Shown piece by piece: positions 6,172 through 14,489 of a DNA stretch of 16,613 nt. The position numbers were made by a program, and so were the translations under genes. This DNA is from Thermoleophilia bacterium (GTDB taxonomy: Bacteria > Actinomycetota > Thermoleophilia > Gaiellales > Gaiellaceae). Within the stretch, counting starts at the first letter, position 1; the number at the start of each line of letters is the position of its first letter. Where the stretch lies: NCBI GenBank assembly GCA_029858755.1, contig JAOUEK010000003.1:1-16613 (forward strand), written 5' to 3'. A model generated the notes under the pieces. The model saw only the letters and a program-made list of their open reading frames with translations. It did no database searches and had not been told where the DNA came from.

Positions 6172-6624
6172 CTAGTCGAGCAGCGAGTAGGCGAGCCCAG
6201 TGGCGGTCGCGTACACGGCGTGGTGGAAGACGTCGATCGCGACCTCCTCCTTGCCCCAGAAGACGAACGGGGGCGCGATGTCGAGCGCCGGGAGCATGAC
6301 GGCGGCGTTTCCCCACACGGCCGCGAAGTGGGCCGGCGTGGCGGCCTTGCGGCCGAGGCCGACCTCGCGGAGGAGCCCGTGGGCGATTCCCCACATCGTC
6401 CCGTAGCCCCAGTGCGAGAGGTCGCTGAAGCGCGACTTCGCGCGGGCATCCTCGAACTCGGCGATGCCGAGCACCTTTGCCGTCGCGCGGGCCGGTGCGT
6501 CGCTGAAGGCCCGGCCGCGGAGCTTCGCCTCGATGGTGCTCGAGACCGTCATCGCGGCGGTGCCGGCGATGCCGGCGAGCACGCCCTTGCCGATCGCGCG
6601 CGCGAGCGCGTTCGCGGTCCTCAC
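6172..6624 (-). CDS. DUF1440/YagU-like integral membrane protein
   Basis: The GTG start at 6624 overlaps the stop of the upstream GMC gene in a GTGA 4-nt overlap, with GGAGGAGG about 11 nt upstream inside that gene, so translation is coupled. The 150-aa product has a hydrophobic N-terminal helix (IGKGVLAGIAGTAAMTVSS), a cytosolic-looking segment, then GYGTMWGIAHGLLREVGLG, FAAVWGNAAVMLPALD and a C-terminal helix AVYATATGLAYSLLD. The Gly-rich helices and the VFWGKEEV segment fit the DUF1440/YagU-like group of small inner-membrane proteins, whose function is not established. As last gene of the cyclase-microprotein-GMC operon it could anchor or take electrons from the oxidoreductase; this is inference from position only. 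An alternative is a generic membrane protein of unknown family. Confidence 0.7.
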   Translation of the reverse strand: MRTANALARAIGKGVLAGIAGTAAMTVSSTIEAKLRGRAFSDAPARATAKVLGIAEFEDARAKSRFSDLSHWGYGTMWGIAHGLLREVGLGRKAATPAHFAAVWGNAAVMLPALDIAPPFVFWGKEEVAIDVFHHAVYATATGLAYSLLD

Positions 6625-8204
6625 GAGACCAGTACCTCCTCCTCGGCCGCGGGCGCCACGGTGGCGCCGAGCCGCTCGATCAGGTGGTCGCCGACGCGCA
6701 GCGCGTTCGCCATCGCCGTCAGCGCCGGGTTCACGGCGGACGAGGAGGGGAAGAAGCTCGTGTCGACGACGTACAGGTTGTCCAGGTCGTGCGCCTTGCA
6801 GTGCACGTCCAGCACCGATGTCTCCGGGTCGCCACCGAACCGCACCGTCCCGCAGTTGTGGGCGATGCCGGCGATCGGGATCTGCTGGTCGAGCACCGAG
6901 AAGCGGGGGATCGCCCGCTGGTGGCAGCCGATCGAGCCGAGCAGGCCCTTGAGCTTGCCGAGCAGGCGACGGTGCGCCTCGAGGTTCACGTAGGTCTTGG
7001 CGAGGTTGATGGTGCCCTGACGGTCGATCGTCACACGGTTCTCCGCCCGGGGCAGATCCTCCGAGGTGAGCCAGAAGTCGAGCGCGTGGCGTGCCATGTA
7101 GTCGAGCGCGAGGCCCGGCGCGAACCACGGGGCGCCGGCACGCAGGATCCCCTTCTCCGACTTGCCGAGCATCTGGATGTGCCCGAGCGGGAGCTCCGAG
7201 TCCTCGGCGCCCCAGTAGAAGTCGTTGACGCCGAGCGTCTTCTGGAACTTCGTCGGGTTCGGCGACTGCGAGATCGCGATCACCGCCGAGTTGATGTGCG
7301 CCATGTAGTTGCGGCCCACCTGGTCGGACGAGTTGGCGAGCCCGGTCGGGTGGCGGTCGTTCGCCGAGCGCAGCAGCAGCGCGGCGGAGTTCGCGGCGCC
7401 GCAGGAGACGACGACGACGTCCGCCCGGTGGGTCTCCTCGACGCCGCCGCGGTCGACGACGACGCCGGTCACCGTGTGGCCCGATGCGTCGGTCTCCAGC
7501 CGGACGACCTGCGAGTGGATCCGCAGCGTGACGTTGTCGTGCTCGAGCGCCGGGCGCACGCAGCGCACGTGAGCGTCGGCCTTCCCGTCGGTGAGGCAGG
7601 GGAAGCCGTCGAACTTCGCGCAGCGCACGCAGCGGCCCTGCTCCGGGTCGGACTCGTTCAGGTCGACGCCGACCGGGAGGTGGAACGGGTGCAGGCCCGC
7701 GGCGGCGAGGTCGTCGTGGAGCTGCTGGATCCGCGGTTCGTGGGAGACGGCAGGGTGCGGGAAGGGCCCCGAGCGGTGCGGCTCCGTCGGGTCCTCTCCG
7801 GCCTCCCCGTGCACGAGGTAGAGGCGCTCCGCCTCGGCGTAGTACGGCTCCAGGTCGGCGTACGAGATCGGCCACGCGGGCGAGACGCCGCCGTAGTGGC
7901 GCACCTCCCCGAAGTCGCGCTCGCGCATGCGGAAGAGGATCGCCCCGTACACCTTCGTGTTGCCGCCCACGAAGTACTGCGCGTGCGGCCGGAACGGGGT
8001 TCCATCCTTGTCGTACCAGCGCTCCGTCGTGACATAGCGCCCCTTGCCGAACACCTCGTCGGCGTCCCAGTTCTCCGGCTCGCGCGGCAGGTAGCCGCCA
8101 CGCTCGAGCAGCAGGACCTTGAGGCCCGACGGCGCGAGGCGGTGCGCGAGCGTGCCGCCGCCCGCGCCCGTGCCGATGACGATCACGTCGTAGTGCTCGC
8201 TCAT
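6621..8204 (-). CDS. GMC-family FAD-dependent oxidoreductase
   Basis: I chose ATG 8204 (MSEHYDVIVIG) because it begins just before the dinucleotide fold and has GGGAAGA upstream; an upstream in-frame start at 8237 only adds non-homologous residues. The FAD ADP-binding motif GTGAGGGTLAHRL lies at residues ~11-23, followed by LLLERGGYLPREPENWDADE. A Cys cluster CVRCAKFDGFPC is typical of sugar/alcohol-oxidising GMC dehydrogenases. The C-terminal catalytic pair is His449 (HNCGTVRFGG) and Asn492 (SSAVNPALTA). Length 527 aa is normal. There is no signal peptide or Tat motif, so it is probably cytosolic or membrane-associated through a partner. Known for the family: oxidation of alcohol groups of sugars, sterols or choline with transfer to quinones, cytochromes or O2. 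Substrate unknown. Its start overlaps the 42-aa gene by ATGA and its stop overlaps the DUF1440-like gene by GTGA. Confidence 0.92.
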   Translation of the reverse strand: MSEHYDVIVIGTGAGGGTLAHRLAPSGLKVLLLERGGYLPREPENWDADEVFGKGRYVTTERWYDKDGTPFRPHAQYFVGGNTKVYGAILFRMRERDFGEVRHYGGVSPAWPISYADLEPYYAEAERLYLVHGEAGEDPTEPHRSGPFPHPAVSHEPRIQQLHDDLAAAGLHPFHLPVGVDLNESDPEQGRCVRCAKFDGFPCLTDGKADAHVRCVRPALEHDNVTLRIHSQVVRLETDASGHTVTGVVVDRGGVEETHRADVVVVSCGAANSAALLLRSANDRHPTGLANSSDQVGRNYMAHINSAVIAISQSPNPTKFQKTLGVNDFYWGAEDSELPLGHIQMLGKSEKGILRAGAPWFAPGLALDYMARHALDFWLTSEDLPRAENRVTIDRQGTINLAKTYVNLEAHRRLLGKLKGLLGSIGCHQRAIPRFSVLDQQIPIAGIAHNCGTVRFGGDPETSVLDVHCKAHDLDNLYVVDTSFFPSSSAVNPALTAMANALRVGDHLIERLGATVAPAAEEEVLVS

Positions 8205-8329
8205 GACAGTTCTTCCCGCAGAGCGTGGATCTGCCAAAGGCAGATCCCGCTCGCGACGATCCCTGAAGCGGCCGCTGTCGCGGCCGGTGCCTCGAGGGGC
8301 GCGTGACGCTTCGACGCAGGATGTCTCAC
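8201..8329 (-). CDS. 42-aa microprotein coupled to the GMC oxidoreductase
   Basis: Too short for routine calling, but well supported. GGAGG lies 7 nt before GTG 8329, and the stop TGA (8201-8203) overlaps the GMC start ATG in an ATGA junction. It fills nearly all the space between the PF04199 cyclase stop (8344) and the GMC start. The product reads MRHPASKRHAPLEAPAATAA then ASGIVASGICLWQIHALREELS: a basic N-terminus, an Ala/Gly-rich mildly hydrophobic middle that could form one short helix, and one Cys. I know no family for it. It may be a small partner or membrane tether of the GMC enzyme, or a translated leader that tunes GMC synthesis. Other GMC dehydrogenases (for example gluconate 2-dehydrogenase) have a small subunit, but this does not resemble it. 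Confidence 0.6.
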   Translation of the reverse strand: MRHPASKRHAPLEAPAATAAASGIVASGICLWQIHALREELS

Positions 8330-8343
8330 GGCGGTTCCTCCGT

Positions 8344-9219
8344 TCAGGTGAGTGCGATGGGCGACGTCCACGCGCCGGTGGCGCCGCGCAGCTTGGGGTG
8401 GGTGAGGACGAGCGCGAAGTCCCGCACGCCGTCGAGCGCGAGGCCGCTCGTGTCGAGGTTCTCGACGACGAACACGCCGTGGCGCACGTTCAGCACCTGC
8501 GGCACCTCGAAGTTGCGCGCCGGATCCTCCGCGGGGACGGGGCCGTAGCTCCACGTGTCGCAGCCCGTGAGCGCGACGCCACGCCCGGCGAGCCACTCCG
8601 CGAGCTCGAGCCCGGGGCCCGGCTCGCCCGACAGGTACGCCTCGGGATCGTCCCAGCGGTCGCCCCAGCCGGTGTGGAAGAGCACGGCGTCGCCCGGCTC
8701 CGGGTCGATGCCGGCGACGTCGTCGACCGTGATCACGCCGCCCGGGCCGAGGTCTCGCTCGGAGACGTCGACGAGCCAGCCGCGGGTGACGATCTGCGGC
8801 ACCGTCTCGACGCCGAGCGCGGTCACGCCCGCGGGCGAGGCGAGCTCCTCGACGCGGCGCCCGTTGTAGGCGTAGGGGCCGGCCTGCAGGTGGCTCAGCG
8901 CGTCGAGATGGGTGCCGAGCTGGGTCGTGCTCGCGAAGACCTCGGTGATCCAGTTGACGTCGTTGTCGCCGACGCTCCCGTGGTTCGCGCGATGCGCGGT
9001 CGTGACGAGGGTCTGGTGGAAGCTCCGTCCCGGGAAGACAGGGACGTGCTCGTCGAGCACGCGGCCCAGGTCGTACAGGCGGCCCTCGCGGACGAGCGAG
9101 AGAGCCCGCAGCCGCGTCGCCGGCGTGACGTGGTTGAGCATGCCGAGCTCGTCGCCGTCGCCCCAGGGCGACGGGAACCAGGCGGACGGATCGGCGGGCG
9201 CGCGGTGCGTCTCGTGCAT
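8344..9219 (-). CDS. PF04199 cyclase / kynurenine-formamidase-like metal hydrolase
   Basis: The 291-aa protein carries the family metal-binding signature TTQLGTHLDALSH (His104, Asp106, His110) and the later segments ITVDDVAGIDPEPGDAVLFHTGWG and LTGCDTWSYGPVPAED. These fit the actinobacterial 'cyclase family protein' group related to kynurenine formamidase and isatin hydrolase. Such enzymes use Zn or Mn to hydrolyse amide or lactam/lactone-type bonds. The N-terminal WFPSPWGDGDELGMLNHVTP is also typical. ATG 9219 has GGGGG 4 nt upstream. It is first in an operon with a 42-aa gene 14 nt downstream, then the GMC enzyme and a membrane protein; the combination suggests oxidation plus ring opening of a lactone-like product (inference). 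A CGTTAC-N4-GTAACG palindrome lies 28 nt upstream of the start. Confidence 0.9.
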   Translation of the reverse strand: MHETHRAPADPSAWFPSPWGDGDELGMLNHVTPATRLRALSLVREGRLYDLGRVLDEHVPVFPGRSFHQTLVTTAHRANHGSVGDNDVNWITEVFASTTQLGTHLDALSHLQAGPYAYNGRRVEELASPAGVTALGVETVPQIVTRGWLVDVSERDLGPGGVITVDDVAGIDPEPGDAVLFHTGWGDRWDDPEAYLSGEPGPGLELAEWLAGRGVALTGCDTWSYGPVPAEDPARNFEVPQVLNVRHGVFVVENLDTSGLALDGVRDFALVLTHPKLRGATGAWTSPIALT

Positions 9220-9247
9220 GCACCCCCTGTCCCGGGAGCGGCGCGCG

Positions 9248-9263
9248 CGTTACAGCCGTAACG
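9248..9263. promoter_or_regulatory. Operator-like palindrome, site A
   Basis: CGTTAC-AGCC-GTAACG is a perfect 6-bp inverted repeat in the divergent region between the PF04199 cyclase (start 9219, 28 nt away) and the secreted protein (start 9347, 83 nt away). The same palindrome, with the flank GTAACGCA conserved, occurs at 12521-12536. The regulator is unknown. Confidence 0.6.
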
Positions 9264-9346
9264 CAGGACGTGTGCCCGGTGACCGATCTGGGCCGGGCCA
9301 CACGCCCGGCGCGCACCGAAGCTCACGACCACGGAGGTACTCACCC

Positions 9347-9787
9347 ATGCGAATCGTCGTCATCACCGCTGCGCTTCTCGCGGCGCTCGCCGCCGGCACG
9401 GAGCCGGCGATGGCCGCGGAGTCCGCGGCCCGGCCCACCGTGCGCGTCGAGCAGTCGCGCTTCGGTCGGATCCTGTTCGACGGCCGCGGCTTCGTCCTCT
9501 ACGCGTTCACCCGCGACCCGCGCGGCCGCAGCGTCTGCTCCGGCGCGTGCGCCGCCGCCTGGCCTCCGGCGATCGTGAAGCGCCCGCTCCGTGCCGGCAA
9601 GGGCACCCGGGCCCGGCTGCTCGGCACGACGCGGCGCGCCGACGGGCGGCTGCAGCTGACCTATGCGAAGCGTCCGCTCTATTTCTACGTCGGCGACCGC
9701 AGCCCCGGGCAGATCCTCTGCCAGGACGTCGAGGAGTTCGGCGGTCTCTGGCTCGTAGTCCGCGCCAACGGCTCGCTCGTGCGGTGA
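9347..9787 (+). CDS. Secreted PF03640 / COG4315 repeat protein of unknown function
   Basis: ATG 9347 is preceded by GGAGG (9333-9337). Residues 1-23 form a signal peptide (hydrophobic VVITAALLAALAAG, cleavage probably after AMA). There is no lipobox Cys. The mature part has two copies of the secreted-repeat motif: FGRILFDGRGFVLYAFTRD with a SVCSGACAAAWPP cysteine pair, then TRRADGRLQLTYAKRPLYFY followed by VGDRSPGQILCQD and GGLWLVV. These repeats are common in actinobacterial and proteobacterial exported proteins and have no established biochemical role; the Cys residues could form disulfides. The 146-aa length is normal. It is divergent from the cyclase-GMC operon and shares its palindrome region. 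A small hairpin (CCGGGC-CACAC-GCCCGG, 9293-9309) lies in its leader. Confidence 0.85.
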   Translation: MRIVVITAALLAALAAGTEPAMAAESAARPTVRVEQSRFGRILFDGRGFVLYAFTRDPRGRSVCSGACAAAWPPAIVKRPLRAGKGTRARLLGTTRRADGRLQLTYAKRPLYFYVGDRSPGQILCQDVEEFGGLWLVVRANGSLVR

Positions 9788-9810
9788 CGCACGGCGGGGT
9801 GGACGAAAAC

Positions 9811-9839
9811 GGAGTGGGCGCCCCCCGGGCGCCCACTCC
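9811..9839. terminator. Intrinsic terminator between convergent genes
   Basis: GGAGTGGGCGCC (9811-9822) pairs perfectly with GGCGCCCACTCC (9828-9839) around a 5-nt loop. On the minus strand it is followed by GTTTTC, so it best terminates the glucosidase gene that ends at 9850. For the plus-strand gene ending at 9787 it lacks a T-run but could still act. Confidence 0.8.
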
Positions 9840-9849
9840 GCCGCCCGGG

Positions 9850-12492
9850 TCAGTGCGACCGCACGACCGCGCGCTTCCGAGCCCGCTTCGCTTTCGCCGG
9901 CGCGCGACCGCCGCGCCGGATGATCAGGTCGGCCACGAGCCCGGTCCAGCCGGTCTGGTGCGAAGCCCCGAGGCCGGCGCCCGTGTCGCCGTGGAAGTAC
10001 TCGTGGAAGAGGATCCGGTCGTGCCAGGCGGGATCCTCCTGCAGCTTGCGGATCTCGCCGAAGACCGGGCGGCGTCCCGCCTCGTCGTCCAGGAAGATCG
10101 ACGTGAGGCGCCGCGAGAGCTCGTCCGCGACCTCGGCCAGGCTCATCTCGACGCCGGAGCCGGTGGGGCACTCGACGCGGAAGCCGTCACCGAGGAAGCG
10201 GTGGTAGACCCGCAGCACCTCGACGAGCACGTAGTTGATCGGCATCCAGATCGGGCCGCGCCAGTTCGAGTTGCCCCCGAAGAGCCCGCTCGTCGACTCG
10301 CCGGGCTCGTAGTCGAGCGTCGCCGTCGTCCTGCCGACCTCGACCGTGAGCGGGTGCTCGCGATGGAAGCGCGAGAGCGCGCGGATGCCGTGGTCGGAGA
10401 GGAACTCCTCCGGGTCGAGCATCACGGAGAGGATCCTGCGCAGGCGCGCCTCGTCGACGATCGAGAGCATCCGCCAGCCGGCGTGCTCCGGGGAGTCGAC
10501 GTGCTGGACGACCGAACGGCCCTCCGGCCGGTGCTCGGTGAACCATGTCATCCGCTGCATGAATTCCGGCAGGCGTGTCATCGTCTCCGGGCCGAGCGTG
10601 GTGACCGCGGCGAGCGGCAGCAGACCGACGATCGAGCGGGCCTTGAGCGGGAGCACGCCGCCGTCGCCGCAGTGCAGGACGTCGTAGTAGAAGCCGTCCT
10701 CCTCGGACCACAGGCCTTTCTCGTTGAGCGCGGAGGCGATCAGCGCGAAGTGCTCGAAGAACTTCGTCGCCATGTCCTCGTACGTCTCGTCGTGCTCGGC
10801 GAGGATCAGCGCCAGCTCGAGCAGGTTCTGGCAGTACATCGCCATCCACGCGGTTCCGTCGGACTGCTCCAGCCGGCCGCCGACTGGGAGGGCCGAGCGG
10901 TCGAAGGGCCCGATGTTGTCGAGGCCGAGGAAGCCGCCCTCGAAGACGTTCGATCCGTCCTCGTCCTTCCGGTTCACCCACCAGGTGAAGTTGAGGAGCA
11001 GCTTGTGGAAGATCCGCTCGAGGAACGCCACATCGCGGCTCCCGTCGATCTCGAACACGCGCAGCGCCGCCCAGGCGTGCACCGGCGGGTTGACGTCGCC
11101 GAAGGCCCACTCGTACGCGGGCAGCTGCCCGTTCGGGTGCATGTACCACTCGCGGCAGAGCAGCAGCAGCTGTGACTTCGCGAACTCGGGGTCGACGTGG
11201 GCGAGGGCGACGCAGTGGAAGGCGAGGTCCCACGCCGCGTACCACGGGTACTCCCACGTGTCGGGCATGGAGATCACGTCCATGTTGTTCAGGTGCGTCC
11301 ACGAGGCGTTCCGGCCGCCCTTGCGGCTTTGCGGCGGCTCCGGGCCTGCCGGGTCGCCGTCGAGCCAGCGGCGCACGTCGTAGTGGTAGAACTGCTTGCA
11401 CCAGAGCATCCCGGCGAGCGCCTGGCGCAGCACGAGCGCCTCATCGGCCGTCGCGGCCTTGGGCGTCAGCGCCGCGTAGAAGGCGTCCGCCTCCTCCTCA
11501 CGCGCGGCCAGCACGTCCTCGAAGTCGGCGCCGAGGCCGGTGCCGTCGTCCGACAGGCGCAGGTCGATCGTCCGGGTCTCGCCCGGGCCGAGCTCGAGCT
11601 GGTAGCGGAACGCGGCTTTCGTGCCGACGAGCTCCGGGTTGACCGTCGGGGCGCCGTGCACCACGTGGTCCGAGATCCCGTCCTTCGGGTAGGGCGTGGC
11701 GGAAGCGGCGCCGAACAGCCGCTCGGTGTTGGTCTCGTTCTCGCAGAAGAGCGCCTCCGGCGAGCCGGACGCGCTCAGCGTCCGCGTCCCGAGCCGGTGG
11801 TGCTCGGCGACGAGCGCGCCGCCGTCGAGGCGGATCGACGGCCGCGTCGGATCGAGTCCCCACGACCACGTGTTGCGGAACCAGAGCGTGGGCAGCACGT
11901 CGATCGTCGCCGCGTCCGGCCCGGCGTTGCGTACCGTGATGCGCACGAGGAGGTCCTCGGGCGACGCCTTCGCGTAGTCGACCGTGACCTCCCAGTGGCG
12001 GTCCTCGTCGAACGCTCCCGTGTCGAGCAGCTCGTACTCGGGCTCGTGCTTGCCGCGCGCGCGGTTCACCTCGACGAGCTCCCGGTACGGGAACTCGGCC
12101 TGCGGGTAGGCGTAGCGCCAGCGCATCCAGGAGTGGGTCGGGGTGGAGTCGAGGTACCACCAGTACTCCTTGGCGTCCTCGCCGTGGTTGCCCTCGGGCC
12201 CGGTGAGCCCGAAGATGCGCTCCTTGAGGATCGGGTCGCGCCCGTTCCACAGGGCGAGCGCGAAGCAGAGCGTCTGGCGGTCGTCGCAGACCCCGGCGAG
12301 CCCGTCCTCGTTCCAGCGGTAGGCGCGGGAGCGCGCGTGGTCGTGGGGGAAGGAGTCCCAGGCGATGCCGCCGGGGCTGTAGTCCTCGCGCACGGTGCCC
12401 CATGCGCGCTCGCTCAGGTAGGGGCCCCAGCGCCGCCAGGGGGCGCGACCCTGGGGCACCTCGAGCAGCCGGGTGTGCTCTGGCGTGGTCAT
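9850..12492 (-). CDS. Large GH63/MGH1-type glucosidase
   Basis: The 880-aa product starts at ATG 12492 and shows the layout of bacterial 'glucosidase' proteins of the GH63/MGH1-like (alpha/alpha)6-barrel group. An N-terminal beta-rich part ([33 protein letters not shown]) is followed by the catalytic barrel with [20 protein letters not shown] (Asp422 is the likely acid by analogy), [34 protein letters not shown] and [20 protein letters not shown] (~740-760). No signal peptide is seen, so it is cytosolic. Known relatives hydrolyse alpha-glucosidic bonds in oligosaccharides or glucosylated small molecules. The exact substrate cannot be read from sequence. It is divergent from a glycogen-debranching gene 71 nt away with a palindrome placed symmetrically between them, suggesting co-regulation in glucan or compatible-solute breakdown. 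Confidence 0.88.
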   Translation of the reverse strand: MTTPEHTRLLEVPQGRAPWRRWGPYLSERAWGTVREDYSPGGIAWDSFPHDHARSRAYRWNEDGLAGVCDDRQTLCFALALWNGRDPILKERIFGLTGPEGNHGEDAKEYWWYLDSTPTHSWMRWRYAYPQAEFPYRELVEVNRARGKHEPEYELLDTGAFDEDRHWEVTVDYAKASPEDLLVRITVRNAGPDAATIDVLPTLWFRNTWSWGLDPTRPSIRLDGGALVAEHHRLGTRTLSASGSPEALFCENETNTERLFGAASATPYPKDGISDHVVHGAPTVNPELVGTKAAFRYQLELGPGETRTIDLRLSDDGTGLGADFEDVLAAREEEADAFYAALTPKAATADEALVLRQALAGMLWCKQFYHYDVRRWLDGDPAGPEPPQSRKGGRNASWTHLNNMDVISMPDTWEYPWYAAWDLAFHCVALAHVDPEFAKSQLLLLCREWYMHPNGQLPAYEWAFGDVNPPVHAWAALRVFEIDGSRDVAFLERIFHKLLLNFTWWVNRKDEDGSNVFEGGFLGLDNIGPFDRSALPVGGRLEQSDGTAWMAMYCQNLLELALILAEHDETYEDMATKFFEHFALIASALNEKGLWSEEDGFYYDVLHCGDGGVLPLKARSIVGLLPLAAVTTLGPETMTRLPEFMQRMTWFTEHRPEGRSVVQHVDSPEHAGWRMLSIVDEARLRRILSVMLDPEEFLSDHGIRALSRFHREHPLTVEVGRTTATLDYEPGESTSGLFGGNSNWRGPIWMPINYVLVEVLRVYHRFLGDGFRVECPTGSGVEMSLAEVADELSRRLTSIFLDDEAGRRPVFGEIRKLQEDPAWHDRILFHEYFHGDTGAGLGASHQTGWTGLVADLIIRRGGRAPAKAKRARKRAVVRSH

Positions 12493-12520
12493 GAGGCGTC
12501 CGTCTCCGTGCCTTCCCGCA

Positions 12521-12536
12521 CGTTACGCGCGTAACG
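12521..12536. promoter_or_regulatory. Operator-like palindrome, site B
   Basis: CGTTAC-GCGC-GTAACG is fully self-complementary across all 16 nt. It lies 28 nt from the glucosidase start (12492) and 27 nt from the debranching-enzyme start (12564), almost exactly mid-way. Over 21 nt (12518-12538) it matches 9245-9265 at 17 positions. It could be an operator or a symmetric promoter element serving both directions. Confidence 0.65.
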
Positions 12537-12563
12537 CATCGCCGGTGGCCGACACTGAGCGCC

Positions 12564-14489
12564 ATGCGCTTCGGCCCGCAGCTCCTCGGCAACCTCGACG
12601 CCGCGGCGAGTCGCGAGTGGCTCGTCACCGACGGGCTCGGCGGCTATGCGATGGGCACGGCCGCCGGCCTGCGCACGCGCCGCTACCACGGGCTGCTCGT
12701 CGTGGCGAAGCCCGGCTCACCGAGCCGGCGCAGGCTTGCGCTCGCGTCGCTCGACCCCGTGCTCGTCGTCGGCGACGCGCGCGTGCGGCTCGCCACCCAC
12801 GAGTGGGCCGACGGCTCGGTCGACCCCCGCGGGCACGTCCTGCTGGCGGCGTTCGAGCTCGTCGACGGCCTCCCGCGCTGGCGTTGGCAGGTCGGCGACA
12901 CGATCGTGGAGAGGGAGCTCGCCCTCGTGCACGGCAGACCCGCAGTGGCCGTGGTGCATCGCGTCGTGCGCGCACCGGGCCCCGTACGACTCGAGCTCGC
13001 GGCGCTCTGCACGTGGCGCGACGGCCACGCCGAGCGCTTCGGCGACGGCGAGCCGTCGCTCGAGAGCCTCGACGACGGGTTCGTCTTCGAGGGCGCGTAC
13101 CGCGTCGCGGGCCCGAGGTTCACCCCCACGGGTGCGTGGTACCGCGGCGTCCGGTACCGAGAGGAGGCGGCGCGGGGGCTCAACGCGGTCGAGGATCTCT
13201 GGCACGCAGGTGACTTCCATGCCGTCCTCGAGCCCGGCGAGACACTGTCCGTCACCGCCTGGGCAGACGGGCTCTCCGGCGGTCTGCCGCCGGGGCCGGA
13301 GGTCGTCTCGGGCGCCCATGTCCGCGCTCGCTCGCTCGCCCTGCAGGCCGGAGCGGCCGACGCCGTCGAGGCCGGCCTGGCGATCGCCGCCGACCACTTC
13401 GTCGTCGACGGGCCGACCGTGGTCGCGGGCTACCCGTGGTTCGGCGACTGGTCGCGGGACACGATGACCTCCTACGAGGGCGTGTTCCTCGAGACGGGTC
13501 GCGAGGACGAGGGCCGCCGACTGCTGCTGCGGGCCGTTGCCACCCTCGACGGCGGCATGCTCGCCAACACCGCCGACACCGGCACGCTCGAGTACAACAC
13601 CGTCGACGGGACGCTCTGGCTGCTGCACGCCGTCGGCCGTCACGTCGCCCGGACCGGCGACCACGATCTCGCCGCCGAGCTCGCGCCCCGGCTCCTCGAG
13701 GTCGTGGACGCCCACGTGCGGGGGACGCGCTTCGGGATCGGCGTCGACCCGGCGGACGGGCTGCTGACCCAGGGGGCGGACGGCCTCGCGCTGACGTGGA
13801 TGGACGCACGCGTCGACGGCGTCCCCGTGACGCAGCGCAGGGGCAAGCCCGTCGAGGTGAACGCGCTCTGGGTCAACGGGCTCGCGTGCGTGGCGGAGCT
13901 GCTGGAGCGGGCCGGAGCCGACGCGACGACGGTGCGGGCGATCGAGCGCCGCGCTCGGTCGTCCTTCCCGGACGCGTTCTTCGCAGGTCGCGGGTGCGTC
14001 GACGTCGTCGGCGACCCGCGGCTGCGGCCGAACCAGCTGCTCGCGGTCTCCCTCCCCCATGCGCCGCTGGCCGAGCGCTCGGTCGTCGAGGCGTGCGCCC
14101 CTCTGCTCACGCCGCTCGGGCTGCGCAGCCTCGACCCCGCCGACCCCGGCTATCTCGCGCACCATCGTGGCGGTCCGGCGGATCGTGACCGCGCCTACCA
14201 CCAGGGCACCGTCTGGCCGTGGCTGATCGGGCCCTACGTCGAAGCGGCGCTCCGCACCGGGGTGCCCGTGGACGGCGTGCTAGACGGGCTCGTGGCGCAC
14301 CTCGGGGAAGCCGGGCTGGGCTCGGTCTCCGAGACCGCCGACGGCGACGCGCCGCACGGGCCGACGGGCTGCCCGTTCCAGGCCTGGTCGGTCGCGGAGC
14401 TGCTCCGGGCGAGCCGCCTCCTCGCCGGGCCCCGGAACGGGTCGGCGGCGCACTGGAAGCCCCGCCGCCGCCGGACGGCGCCCCGATGA
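12564..14489 (+). CDS. Amylo-alpha-1,6-glucosidase / glycogen debranching enzyme (GH133)
   Basis: ATG 12564 gives a 641-aa protein. The N-terminal domain begins with the family hallmark REWLVTDGLGGYAMGTAAGL then RTRRYHGLLV. The C-terminal (alpha/alpha)6 catalytic domain carries GYPWFGDWSRDTMTS (~289-303, likely catalytic Asp/Arg cluster), KPVEVNALWVNGL (~429), YHQGTVWPWLIGPY (~545-558) and GCPFQAWSVAELLR (~602-615). Length fits bacterial GH133 enzymes, which hydrolyse alpha-1,6 branch stubs of glycogen in the cytosol. No clear Shine-Dalgarno is visible. Its TGA stop overlaps the ATG of the redoxin gene (ATGA), so the two are translationally coupled. Divergent from the GH63-type glucosidase. 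The Arg-rich last ~12 residues (WKPRRRRTAPR) are probably an unstructured tail. Confidence 0.92.
   Translation: MRFGPQLLGNLDAAASREWLVTDGLGGYAMGTAAGLRTRRYHGLLVVAKPGSPSRRRLALASLDPVLVVGDARVRLATHEWADGSVDPRGHVLLAAFELVDGLPRWRWQVGDTIVERELALVHGRPAVAVVHRVVRAPGPVRLELAALCTWRDGHAERFGDGEPSLESLDDGFVFEGAYRVAGPRFTPTGAWYRGVRYREEAARGLNAVEDLWHAGDFHAVLEPGETLSVTAWADGLSGGLPPGPEVVSGAHVRARSLALQAGAADAVEAGLAIAADHFVVDGPTVVAGYPWFGDWSRDTMTSYEGVFLETGREDEGRRLLLRAVATLDGGMLANTADTGTLEYNTVDGTLWLLHAVGRHVARTGDHDLAAELAPRLLEVVDAHVRGTRFGIGVDPADGLLTQGADGLALTWMDARVDGVPVTQRRGKPVEVNALWVNGLACVAELLERAGADATTVRAIERRARSSFPDAFFAGRGCVDVVGDPRLRPNQLLAVSLPHAPLAERSVVEACAPLLTPLGLRSLDPADPGYLAHHRGGPADRDRAYHQGTVWPWLIGPYVEAALRTGVPVDGVLDGLVAHLGEAGLGSVSETADGDAPHGPTGCPFQAWSVAELLRASRLLAGPRNGSAAHWKPRRRRTAPR

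Noticed and set aside
6172..7875. 567-aa minus-strand frame that would fuse the DUF1440-like protein to upstream sequence
   Set aside because: The upstream ~415 residues are an out-of-frame reading of the GMC gene; the real start is GTG 6624.
6684..8306. 540-aa plus-strand open frame antisense to the GMC gene
   Set aside because: Arg/Val/Glu-rich GC-skewed shadow with no domain; the minus-strand GMC frame has clear FAD and catalytic motifs.
9547..12534. Two long plus-strand frames (9547-11175 and 11197-12534) antisense to the glucosidase
   Set aside because: Arg/Glu/Val-biased reverse-frame shadows; the GH63-type protein explains the whole interval.
12717..14201. 494-aa minus-strand frame inside the debranching-enzyme gene
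   Set aside because: No recognisable motif; GH133 motifs are continuous on the plus strand.
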